Assembly (NCBI GenBank): GCA_011526095.1
Contig: WYBA01000491.1
Coordinates: 1-40,489, forward strand
DNA: 40,489 nucleotides
Reading direction: 5' to 3'
Source: Myxococcales bacterium
GTDB taxonomy: Bacteria > Myxococcota_A > Polyangia > Haliangiales > Haliangiaceae
Shown: positions 34,478 through 40,489 of the stretch, piece by piece
Layout of the letters: each line of letters opens with the position of its first letter
Numbering within the stretch: the stretch's first letter is position 1
Position numbers and translations under genes: made by a program
Notes under the pieces: model-generated
What the model saw: only the letters and a program-made list of their open reading frames with translations
Told to the model about the DNA's origin: nothing
Database searches by the model: none

Positions 34478-35848
34478 TCAGGGCGCGTCGATGGCGACAT
34501 AGAACGTCGCCAGGCACATCTCGTCGGTCGTGCCCTCGCCCCAGTGCACGTCGCGCGGCGCCTGCTGCTCGCCGCCGACGAACGGCTGGTTCTGGGCCGA
34601 GTTGTCCCAGTTGCACTCGACGCGGAGCTGGTCACCGGGCGCGAAGTGGACCGGCTCGCGCAGGCCGTAGCTGCCCTGCCAGTGAAAGTTCCACTGCTCG
34701 ATGCCGAGCAGGCACTCGCTGCCGCCGGCCGCGCGCACGATCGACGCGGTCGCGGACCGCCCGAGCTGGTGCATGTGCAGCCCCGGCGAGTAGATCGTGA
34801 AGCCGCGGTTCTCGGTGAGGAACGGCGTCGGGTCGAACTGGAACGCGTGGGTGACGTCGTCGTCGCCGGCGGGGATCGTCATCCCGGTGCCGTTGAGCCA
34901 GTTCGGGTTGGCCCACGGCATGATCATCGCGACCTGCTCGACGGAGTCGTCGATCCGGAACTCGACCGCGGTCAGGTCCGGATCGACGCCGGTGTCGAGC
35001 ACGTTGTTGATGTTGTAGTGGACCTGGAGAATGACGGCAGAGCCGGGCTCGACGAGCAGGCCGGTGCCGTCGGGGAAGTCGGTGCCGAGCGTGCCCGGCG
35101 CCCACCCGCCGAGCCACACGCCGCGCGAGGACCCGCCGGGGCCACCGAAGCAGGTGTAGCCGTCGCCGGCCTCGTCGGTGTCGAGCTGCTGGTACTCCGC
35201 GAGCTGCGCCGGCGACGCGTAGAACGCGATCACGTGGTGGACGATCTTGGCGTTGCCGGGATCGGCGCGGAACCCGGTGACGTACTGCTCGGTCGCGCCC
35301 TCCCACGGGATGACGAAGCAGCGGTAGTCGTCCGGCGTGTCGGCGTTCGCGGCCGGCATGTACGCCGCGGGCATCTCGAGGCGGACGTCGACGCGCGACA
35401 GCCCGGTGTCCTCGACGTCGAGCGGCGCGCCGGGGCTCGCGGCGTCGCCCTCGACCATCCCGCCCTCGACCCAGGCGGCGATCGTCGCCTTCTGCTCGGC
35501 GGTGAGCGAGCGGTCCGCCTTGTACTCGTTGCAGTCGGCGTCGGGCGGCCACGGCGGCATGATCCCGAGCTCGACCGCGAGCGACGCCTCGGGGCCGTAG
35601 GTGCGCGCCTCGTCGAAGTCGTCGAGCTCGAACGGGCCGATGCCGTCGGCGCTGTGGCAGTTGACGCACTTCGCGTCGAGGATCGGCTTGACGTGCTGGT
35701 AGTACGTCACCGCGGCGGTGTCGCCGGCGTCGATGTCGTCGTCGTCGTCGTCGGAGCCGCCGCCGCCGCAGGCGACGAGGAGCGAGAGCGGCGCGGCCGC
35801 GAGCAGGGTGAGCAGCGGGGCTGGCCGCGAGGGCCGGATGGGCGACAT
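34478..35848 (-). CDS. Lipoprotein with heme c and type II copper monooxygenase domains
   Basis: A 456-residue exported protein. Lipobox LLVAC (C27) is followed by six Asp residues, then a c-type heme site CVNCH (61-65) with a candidate Met ligand in GIMPPW. From about 170 it matches the PHM/DBM copper monooxygenase fold: HH at 204-205 and H277 (first copper), HMH at 358-360 and M444 in DEMC (second copper). All expected copper ligands are visible, so an active copper hydroxylase fed by its own heme is a fair inference; substrate is unknown. Expression is probably controlled by the nested dyad just upstream (35861-35899). Confidence 0.86.
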   Translation of the reverse strand: MSPIRPSRPAPLLTLLAAAPLSLLVACGGGGSDDDDDDIDAGDTAAVTYYQHVKPILDAKCVNCHSADGIGPFELDDFDEARTYGPEASLAVELGIMPPWPPDADCNEYKADRSLTAEQKATIAAWVEGGMVEGDAASPGAPLDVEDTGLSRVDVRLEMPAAYMPAANADTPDDYRCFVIPWEGATEQYVTGFRADPGNAKIVHHVIAFYASPAQLAEYQQLDTDEAGDGYTCFGGPGGSSRGVWLGGWAPGTLGTDFPDGTGLLVEPGSAVILQVHYNINNVLDTGVDPDLTAVEFRIDDSVEQVAMIMPWANPNWLNGTGMTIPAGDDDVTHAFQFDPTPFLTENRGFTIYSPGLHMHQLGRSATASIVRAAGGSECLLGIEQWNFHWQGSYGLREPVHFAPGDQLRVECNWDNSAQNQPFVGGEQQAPRDVHWGEGTTDEMCLATFYVAIDAP

Positions 35849-35860
35849 CGGGGCGTGATC

Positions 35861-35899
35861 GTGACAGAGCTGTTGACCGTTGGTCAATAGCCTTGTCAC
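35861..35899 (-). promoter_or_regulatory. Nested dyad operator over the copper monooxygenase promoter
   Basis: Two inverted repeats share one axis at 35880: the inner TTGACC-N3-GGTCAA (35873-35887) and the outer GTGACA...TGTCAC (35861-35866 and 35894-35899). On the minus strand TTGACC can serve as -35, with TCACGA 17 nt further as -10, 13 bp before the ATG. The outer arm overlaps the stop of the upstream gene. This geometry suits a dimer-of-dimers repressor of the TetR type. Confidence 0.6.
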
Positions 35900-36330
35900 G
35901 CGGTCCGCCGGTAGTGGCCCTCCATCACCGTCGCCCAGGCATGCCCATCGGTGGAGCGCTCGATCCGGAAGCTGAACCGATCGTCGCCGTGCAGCGCGTA
36001 GACGTAGCGATGATGCCCGAGGTCGCCCTGGTTCTGGAAGGTGAGGACGTCTCCCACCCACGGCCCGGCCGCGGTGACCGGCGCGGGGGTCGCCGAGTCG
36101 ACCCAGTACATCGTGCACGTCTCCGTCCCGGGCACGACGCCGTAGACGCCGTGCCCGCGGAACACGACGCGGCCGTCCTGGACCTGCTCGTAGTCGTGCA
36201 ACAGGAAGCGGTCGTCGAGCACGCGCGAGGTGAACCGGCCGAGCGTCGTGCCGCCCGGCGACGTCTCCGGTCCCTCCCACGCGCCGGCGAACCGGGCGAG
36301 GCGCGCGTGCGCCGCGGTCGAGGTCGACAT
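35896..36330 (-). CDS. DUF1579-like small protein
   Basis: A 144-residue soluble protein, mostly beta. Features of DUF1579-type proteins: LARFAGAWEGPETSPGG at the start, DDRFLLHDYEQ, GHGVYGVVPGTE, MYWVDS and a C-terminal TDGHAWATVMEGHYRR. The role of the family is unknown; a lipocalin-like barrel is likely. ATG 36339, three codons upstream, is an alternative start. It follows the MmyB-type regulator gene by 32 bp on the same strand and may be its co-transcribed target. Confidence 0.75.
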   Translation of the reverse strand: MSTSTAAHARLARFAGAWEGPETSPGGTTLGRFTSRVLDDRFLLHDYEQVQDGRVVFRGHGVYGVVPGTETCTMYWVDSATPAPVTAAGPWVGDVLTFQNQGDLGHHRYVYALHGDDRFSFRIERSTDGHAWATVMEGHYRRTA

Positions 36331-36362
36331 GGGCGGCATTGCACCGCAGCCGCGCGCGGCGA

Positions 36363-37193
36363 TCAACCCGGGGCCGGAGCCGGGGCGGGCGCCGGGGCGA
36401 GCGAGCGCAGCGCGGCCTCGGTCGCGTCGTCGGCCGGGAAGTAGCTCTCGATGTGGAGGTCCTCGGCGGTGACGTCGAGCGGCGTGCCGATCGACGTCAG
36501 CATCGTGAACAGGCGCAGCTCGAGGCCGTCGGGCGCGCGCAGGTGGACGAGCGCGAACGGCGCCGCGGGCGTGCCGACGGGCGCGGCGCGCCAGTCGGCG
36601 GGGACGCCGGGGAGCGCGAGCAACGCGGCGAGCAGGCGGCGGCGATCGTCGTCGCCGGGCGCCGCGGCGATCTCGCGGTGCAGGCGCGCGACGAGGTGAC
36701 CGGCGAGCTCGTGCCAGTTGACGAGGTACGGGCGCAGCGCCTCGGGGTGGAGCGTGCCGAGCAGGAGGTTGCGCATCGCCGCCGTGCCGTCGGGCGTGCG
36801 CGGCGGGAACCGCGCGATCAGCCGCGCCGCGCCGTCGTTGAGCTGGACGACGTTCCACAGCCGGTCGACGACCACCGCGCCGAACGCGTGCAGCGCCAGG
36901 AGGTGGTCGATCGCGCGGCGCAGGTGGCGCAGCTCGTCGCCGTCGAGCGGCGACGCGGCGTACGCGGGCGCGAACCCGGCCGCGAGCAGCAGCGCGTTGC
37001 GATCGCGCAGCGGCACGTCGAGCGCGCCGGCGAGCGCGACCACCAGCTCGCGGCTGGGCTGGGCGCGACCGTTCTCGACGAAGCTGAGGTGGCGCGGCGA
37101 CACGCCGGCGCGCCCCGCGAGCGCCTCCTGGCTGAGCTGCCGGGCGGTGCGCCAGGTGCGCAGGTGGTGACCGAACGGCGCGGCGGCGGGCAT
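36363..37193 (-). CDS. XRE-family regulator with MmyB-like ligand-binding domain
   Basis: A 276-residue DNA-binding protein. The helix-turn-helix occupies about 12-66 (LSQEALAGRAGVSPRHLSFVENGRAQPSRELV). The rest is the MmyB-like PAS-type ligand domain: DRLWNVVQLNDGAARL, GTLHPEALRPYLVNWHELA and FTMLTSIGTPLDVTAEDLHIESYFPAD, closing with an Ala-Pro tail. Such regulators sense small molecules, perhaps fatty acids, and control adjacent genes. A strong palindrome at 37232-37246, between this gene and the divergent membrane-protein gene, is the likely operator. Confidence 0.92.
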   Translation of the reverse strand: MPAAAPFGHHLRTWRTARQLSQEALAGRAGVSPRHLSFVENGRAQPSRELVVALAGALDVPLRDRNALLLAAGFAPAYAASPLDGDELRHLRRAIDHLLALHAFGAVVVDRLWNVVQLNDGAARLIARFPPRTPDGTAAMRNLLLGTLHPEALRPYLVNWHELAGHLVARLHREIAAAPGDDDRRRLLAALLALPGVPADWRAAPVGTPAAPFALVHLRAPDGLELRLFTMLTSIGTPLDVTAEDLHIESYFPADDATEAALRSLAPAPAPAPAPG

Positions 37194-37231
37194 CGTGGCA
37201 CCACGCTAGCAGGCGGCGCGCCGCGCGATCC

Positions 37232-37246
37232 TTACCTGGCAGGTCA
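37232..37246. promoter_or_regulatory. Likely MmyB-regulator operator TTACCTG-G-CAGGTCA
   Basis: A 15-bp dyad centred at 37239, with six of seven arm positions matching. It is 38 bp from the start of the regulator gene and 35 bp from the start of the divergent membrane-protein gene, so one site can control both. ACCTG/CAGGT arms are plausible for XRE-type dimers. Confidence 0.55.
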
Positions 37247-37281
37247 TGGTGGCGCCGCGCGCGCCGCCCTATCCAGGGAGC

Positions 37282-37641
37282 ATGACCAAGCCCCTCGGAA
37301 TCGTCGCCGCCCTCGTCCTGCTCCCGTTCGCCGCGTGGTCGACCTGGCTCGCCGCCGACACCGGCTACTTCGAGTTCCTCCGGCTCGCCGGGCGCGAGCC
37401 GTGGGCGCTGCAGCTGCTGATCGATCTGGTGCTGTCGTGCGCGCTGTTCACGCTGTGGCTCGTGCCCGACGCCCGGCGCCGCGGCATCGCGGCCTGGCCG
37501 TACCTGCTCGTCACGCTCGCGGCGGGCTCGATGGGCGGCCTGGCCTACCTCGTCCACCGCGCGGTCGTCGCGCATCGCGCGGGCGCGGGCGCGGCGCCGT
37601 CAGTCGGTGCGCTCTCGCAGGTACGCCAGGGCGCCCGGTAG
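37282..37641 (+). CDS. Small DUF2834-like membrane protein
   Basis: A 119-residue inner-membrane protein with helices at about 5-24, 43-62 and 73-92. Text such as GYFEFLRLAG, LLIDLVLSCALFTLWLVPDARRRG, WPYLLVTLAAGSMGGLAYL is typical of the DUF2834 group, whose function is unknown. ATG 37282 is preceded by AGGGAG. It is divergent from the MmyB-type regulator across the putative operator, so it is a likely regulated partner. Its 3' end overlaps the antitoxin gene by 42 bp. Confidence 0.75.
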   Translation: MTKPLGIVAALVLLPFAAWSTWLAADTGYFEFLRLAGREPWALQLLIDLVLSCALFTLWLVPDARRRGIAAWPYLLVTLAAGSMGGLAYLVHRAVVAHRAGAGAAPSVGALSQVRQGAR

Positions 37642-38055
37642 ATCGCGCACCATACAGAGCACCGTGTCGATCGCCGCGGAGTGGACGTAGCGCCCGCCCT
37701 CCCAGCGATCGATCTGCTCGACCGTCACGTCGAGCATGCGCGCGAGGTCCTCGCGCGCGAGCGCCCGACGACGGCGCAGCGCGCGCAGCTGGGACGGCGT
37801 CATCAGCTCGTGGCGCGCGCGGTACACGTCGAACGCGCGCTGCTCGTGACGCATCGCGTCCCTCGCGACGATCCGACGCTCGCCACACGCCTCGCACTGC
37901 CGGACCGGGACCCCGCCCAGCTTGACCGCCTCACCATGTATCACCGTCGACCAGTCCCCCACGAGGGCGCGCATCTGTCCGCCGCACGAGGTGCAGGCGG
38001 CACCGGTGGCCGCGGGACGACGAGCCGATCGCCGCTGCGCGCTAGTGCGAGCCAT
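37600..38055 (-). CDS. mqsA: Antitoxin MqsA
   Basis: A 151-residue antitoxin of a type II system. The N-terminal zinc domain has C21xxC24 and C54xxC57 (CTSCGGQM and CEACGERR); the C-terminal XRE-type helix-turn-helix (about 85-135, LRALRRRRALAREDLARMLDVTVEQIDRWEGG) binds DNA. It normally neutralises MqsR and represses the operon. ATG 38055 has a GGAAGAAG site and overlaps the toxin gene by 14 bp, so translation is coupled; ATG 38079 is a longer option. Toxin-first order matches E. coli mqsRA. Confidence 0.9.
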   Translation of the reverse strand: MARTSAQRRSARRPAATGAACTSCGGQMRALVGDWSTVIHGEAVKLGGVPVRQCEACGERRIVARDAMRHEQRAFDVYRARHELMTPSQLRALRRRRALAREDLARMLDVTVEQIDRWEGGRYVHSAAIDTVLCMVRDLPGALAYLRERTD

Positions 38056-38347
38056 GGGCTTCTTCCTCTCCGTCCTCATGGAACGAGACTACGACGAAGG
38101 CTTCGCGCGCGACCAGCTTGATGTAGAGCCTCAGCCCGGCCACGACCGGCTTGAACACGTAGAGCGGGGCACCGCCCCGGCGCGACCGGACGCGATGATG
38201 GAAGTCCGTCTCCGTCAGGCACGCGATCACGTGGCATGCGTCGACCACTGACAGGGACAGCGCCGCCAGCTCGTCGCACGCCTTCTCGGTGAGCTCCAGC
38301 TCGAGCCGGACGGCCGCGACCTGCAGCCGTCGCAGCACCTGCGTCAT
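38042..38347 (-). CDS. mqsR: Toxin MqsR (mRNA interferase)
   Basis: A 101-residue toxin of the RelE-like fold that cuts mRNA at GC-type sites. Start ATG 38347 gives a length close to that of E. coli MqsR (98 residues). Matching segments: SVVDACHVIACLTETDFHHRV to the E. coli VIIGLSESDFYKSM part, then VFKPVVAGLRLYIKL and VVSFHEDG to VYRPRLVTGQVYLKI and IVSFKEK. Tyr 75 and Lys 77 fall at the catalytic Tyr/Lys positions. It begins 13 bp after the comM stop, so the pair may be read from the comM promoter or its own. Confidence 0.88.
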   Translation of the reverse strand: MTQVLRRLQVAAVRLELELTEKACDELAALSLSVVDACHVIACLTETDFHHRVRSRRGGAPLYVFKPVVAGLRLYIKLVAREAFVVVSFHEDGEEEAHGSH

Positions 38348-38360
38348 CCGCGGCGACACG

Positions 38361-39926
38361 TCACGTCCCCGGCGCCCGCGGCGCGAGCGCGAGGCGCGGC
38401 GGGCCACCGGGCGCAGGGTCCGACTCCAGCGCCCGGTAGCTCGCCGCTTCGAGGATGTGGTCGCGGTCGATCGTGTCGTCGCCGAGCAGGTCGGCGATCG
38501 TGCGGGCGACCTTGATCATGCGATCGATCGTCCGCGCGGTGAGGCCGGCGCGGACCTGGCACAGGCGCGCGAGCGCGGCCTCCGCGCCGGCGGTGAGCGC
38601 GCAAGTCGCGCGCATCACGCCGGGCGGCATCTCGGCGTTGGTGCGGACGCCGTGGGGCGCGAGCCGCGCGCGCTGGCGGTCGCGCGCCTCGATCACCCGC
38701 GCGCGGATCGCCGCCGAGCTCTCCGCCGGCGCGGCGTCGCGCAGCTCGGTGAGCGCGACCGAGCGCACCTGGACGTGCAGGTCGATGCGGTCGAGCAGCG
38801 GGCCGGACAGCCGGGCGCGGTAGCGATCGATCGCGCCGGCGCTGCACGTGCAGGCCCGCACCTGCGAGCCGAGCCAGCCGCACGGGCACGGGTTGGCCGC
38901 CGCGACGAGCAGGAACGACGCCGGCAGCCGCACCGTGCCGGCGGCGCGCGCGATCGTCACGCAACGGTCCTCGAGCGGCTGGCGCAGGCCCTCGAGCGTG
39001 AGCCGCGTGAACTCGGGCAGCTCGTCGAGGAACAGCACGCCGTGGTGGGCGAGCGAGATCTCGCCCGGGCGCGGCGGTGAGCTGCCGCCGAGCAGCGCGG
39101 CGGCGCTGACCGTGTGGTGCGGCGCGCGGAACGGCCGCTCCTCGATCAGTCCGTGCTCGGCGAGGCCGATCGCCGAGTAGATCTGCGTCGTCTCGAGCGC
39201 CTCGTCGTGCGTCATTGGCGGCAAGATCGTCGGGACGCGGCGGGCGATCATCGTCTTGCCGATGCCCGGCGGGCCGGCGAGCAGGACGTTGTGCCCGCCG
39301 GCGACGGCGACCTCGAGCGCGGCGCGCGCCTGGGCCTGGCCGCGGACCTCGGACATGTCGACGCCGGCGGCGCGGCGCGTCGGCTTGCGGCGCGCGCGCC
39401 CGGCGCCCAGCGTGCCGGTGCCGGCGAGCGCGGCGACGACCTCGCTCAGGTGCGCGGCCTCGTAGACCTCGATGCCCTCGACGACGACGGCCTCGCCCGC
39501 GCACGCCGCGGGCACGAGCACGCCGCGCAGCTCGCGCCGGCGCGCCAGCATCGCCGCGGCGAGCACGCCGGGGACGCGGCGCAGCGAGCCGTCGAGCCCG
39601 AGCTCGCCGAGCACGAGCAGGCCGTCGAGCAGCGCCGGGTCGTACAGGCCGTCGCCGAACAGCACGCCGAGCGCGATCGGCAGGTCGAACCCGCACCCCG
39701 GCTTGCGCACGTCGGCCGGCGCGAGGTTGACCGTGATCTTCTTGTTGGGCAGCTCGTGCCCGACCTGCTCGAGCGCGCTGCGGATCCGCACCGCGCCCTC
39801 GCGCACCGCGGGCGTCGCCAGCCCGACGACGTGGTAGCCGGGCAGCCCGCTGCCGACGTCGACCTCGACGTCGATCGTGAGCGCGTCGATCCCGAGCAAG
39901 GTCGCGGACGTGAGCGTGGCCAGCAC
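38361..39926 (-). CDS. comM: ComM/YifB Mg-chelatase-like AAA+ ATPase
   Basis: A 521-residue helicase that promotes branch migration during natural transformation. N-terminal Lon-like fold (ATLLGIDALTIDVEVDVGSGLPGYHVVGL), then Walker A GPPGIGKT (218-225), RAPHHTVS, Walker B LDELPEF, the Cys-rich CPCGWLGSQVRACTC loop, and a C-terminal ChlI domain with DRIDLHVQV and LTARTIDRMIKVARTIADL. GTG 39926 is chosen: it matches the family N-terminus, and a longer GTG start (40001) would fall upstream of the expected transcription start at 39997. Upstream lie a sigma-54-like element shared with recA and two tandem dyads. The mqsRA pair follows at once. Confidence 0.93.
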   Translation of the reverse strand: MLATLTSATLLGIDALTIDVEVDVGSGLPGYHVVGLATPAVREGAVRIRSALEQVGHELPNKKITVNLAPADVRKPGCGFDLPIALGVLFGDGLYDPALLDGLLVLGELGLDGSLRRVPGVLAAAMLARRRELRGVLVPAACAGEAVVVEGIEVYEAAHLSEVVAALAGTGTLGAGRARRKPTRRAAGVDMSEVRGQAQARAALEVAVAGGHNVLLAGPPGIGKTMIARRVPTILPPMTHDEALETTQIYSAIGLAEHGLIEERPFRAPHHTVSAAALLGGSSPPRPGEISLAHHGVLFLDELPEFTRLTLEGLRQPLEDRCVTIARAAGTVRLPASFLLVAAANPCPCGWLGSQVRACTCSAGAIDRYRARLSGPLLDRIDLHVQVRSVALTELRDAAPAESSAAIRARVIEARDRQRARLAPHGVRTNAEMPPGVMRATCALTAGAEAALARLCQVRAGLTARTIDRMIKVARTIADLLGDDTIDRDHILEAASYRALESDPAPGGPPRLALAPRAPGT

Positions 39927-40006
39927 GCCCGCGCCGCGTTGCACCCGCCGCGCCCGCCCAACCCCGCGACGCCCCGTCGGGAGCGTCCGGCCACCGGCCA
40001 CTTCGT

Positions 40007-40027
40007 CCGCAACCCGGACGCCATGTC
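40007..40027 (-). promoter_or_regulatory. comM upstream element identical to the recA element (sigma-54-like core)
   Basis: On the minus strand this 21-mer contains TGGCGTCCGGGTTGCGG, equal to the element at 19945-19965 and with the same orientation to its gene. The TTGC at 40012-40009 would place transcription start near 39997, about 70 nt before GTG 39926. Confidence 0.5.
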
Positions 40028-40048
40028 ACGGGCGACGACACTTCGCGG

Positions 40049-40089
40049 GTAACCCCGGAGGGGTCGCGAGTAACCCCGGAGGGGTCGCG
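40049..40089. repeat. Tandem 20-bp repeat carrying ACCCCGGAGGGGT dyads
   Basis: A 20-mer at 40049-40068 recurs at 40070-40089 (21-bp step, two helical turns). Each holds the palindrome ACCCC-GGA-GGGGT (centres 40058 and 40079). They sit about 60 and 80 bp upstream of the predicted comM transcription start, where an enhancer-binding protein could act. Confidence 0.6.
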
Positions 40090-40095
40090 GGGCAC

Positions 40096-40218
40096 GTCTC
40101 CGTCTCCGTCTCCGCCTCCGTCTCCATCTCCGCCTCCGCCTCCGCCTCCGTCTCCGTCTCCGTCTCCGTCTCCGTCTCCGTCTCCGTCTCCGTCTCCGTC
40201 TCCGTCTCCGCCTCCGTC
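40096..40218. repeat. (CTCCGT)n microsatellite, about 20 units
   Basis: Mostly perfect CTCCGT with CTCCGC and CTCCAT variants, in the spacer between comM and the next gene (39927-40310). Frames through it translate as SVSVSV or TETETE, which are not real proteins. Same hexamer family as in the KptA-PARG linker and the 25.1-kb spacer. Confidence 0.9.
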
Positions 40219-40310
40219 ACCCACCCGGACCGAACCACCGCCCGCGGTCTCGGCGACCTTCGTTCGAGCCACGCGGCGCAACGCGCCGCGGGCCCGGGTG
40301 TCTTGCGCGG

Positions 40311-40489
40311 GTGTCACCCACCCGCCCTGTTCGTGAGCTGCCTGACCGCCCAGTCCGGCTCCGCTGGCTGCTCGCGGCGCTGACGCTCGTCGCGGCCGGC
40401 GCGCTCGTGTGGCTGCTCGCCGCGCCCGGCCGCGGCGAGCGCGCCCACCGTGAGCCGCCCCCCACCGCCGCGGCGCGCGCGCCGACCGC
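40311..40489 (+). CDS. N-terminus of a single-pass membrane or secreted protein, cut by window end
   Basis: From GTG 40311 the frame stays open to the window edge (59 codons). Arg-rich text (PVRELPDRPVRLR) precedes a strong hydrophobic helix WLLAALTLVAAGALVWLLAA at about 19-38 and then a Pro/Ala/Arg-rich linker, as in membrane-anchored envelope proteins. There is no clear ribosome-binding site; another start is possible. Function is unknown. Confidence 0.45.
   Translation, partial: MSPTRPVRELPDRPVRLRWLLAALTLVAAGALVWLLAAPGRGERAHREPPPTAAARAPT

Noticed and set aside
40026..40238. Minus-strand TETETE-repeat frame, and the SVSVSV frame on the other strand
   Set aside because: Both are direct readings of the hexanucleotide microsatellite with no conserved flanks or ribosome-binding site.

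Overview
The window is about 40 kb of very GC-rich, gene-dense DNA (roughly 73-75% G+C by eye). It carries about 34 protein genes and no recognisable rRNA, tRNA or CRISPR. The gene content points to a myxobacterium (Myxococcota): a Ser/Thr kinase with the HRDFKPDN catalytic loop next to an ECF sigma factor, an ADYC-type lipoprotein, a PilT motor ATPase, a VIT/VWA protein with an AgmX-like C-terminus, a lipoprotein with heme c and type II copper monooxygenase domains, and about ten lipoproteins. Lineage below phylum cannot be settled from this stretch.

Layout. 1-5.1 kb: end of a sensor histidine kinase, a cluster of GTAGCAA/TTGCTAC palindromes, an AAA+ ATPase fused to a PD-(D/E)XK nuclease domain, and a pilT-type motor gene with an upstream conserved gene. 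5.1-11.4 kb: an ACE-like M2 peptidase lipoprotein with a truncated haemoglobin, a lipoprotein, an outer-membrane-type gene broken by an in-frame TGA just after its signal peptide, and a molybdopterin oxidoreductase. 11.4-17.5 kb: a small unknown gene, a divergent ECF sigma factor/membrane kinase pair, and an ADYC lipoprotein divergent from a trypsin-like protease, with helically phased TGGTCCAC repeats between those two.

17.5-22.6 kb is the most unusual part. One gene joins an RNA 2'-phosphotransferase (KptA/Tpt1) to a microbial-type poly(ADP-ribose) glycohydrolase through a Ser/Thr-Pro linker encoded by a hexanucleotide microsatellite. It is followed by recA, which is translationally coupled to a small Cys-containing gene and flanked by two paralogous genes, one of which seems to have lost its signal peptide.

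22.6-31.4 kb: a lipoprotein/RCK-domain membrane protein operon, a simple-sequence acidic lipoprotein, a repeat-rich spacer, a phospholipase D-family lipoprotein, an epoxide-hydrolase-like enzyme, and a patatin/ABC-exporter operon. 31.4-40.5 kb: VIT/VWA protein, lipoproteins, the copper monooxygenase under a nested operator-like dyad, an MmyB-type regulator with a probable operator, an MqsR/MqsA toxin-antitoxin pair directly behind comM, the comM upstream region, and the start of a membrane-protein gene cut by the window end.

Links between regions. recA and comM, 20 kb apart, share an identical 21-bp element in the same orientation upstream of their starts. It contains a sigma-54-like -24/-12 core, so the two recombination genes may be co-regulated. 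The (CTCCGT)n hexanucleotide family occurs at three places, once inside a coding linker and twice in spacers.
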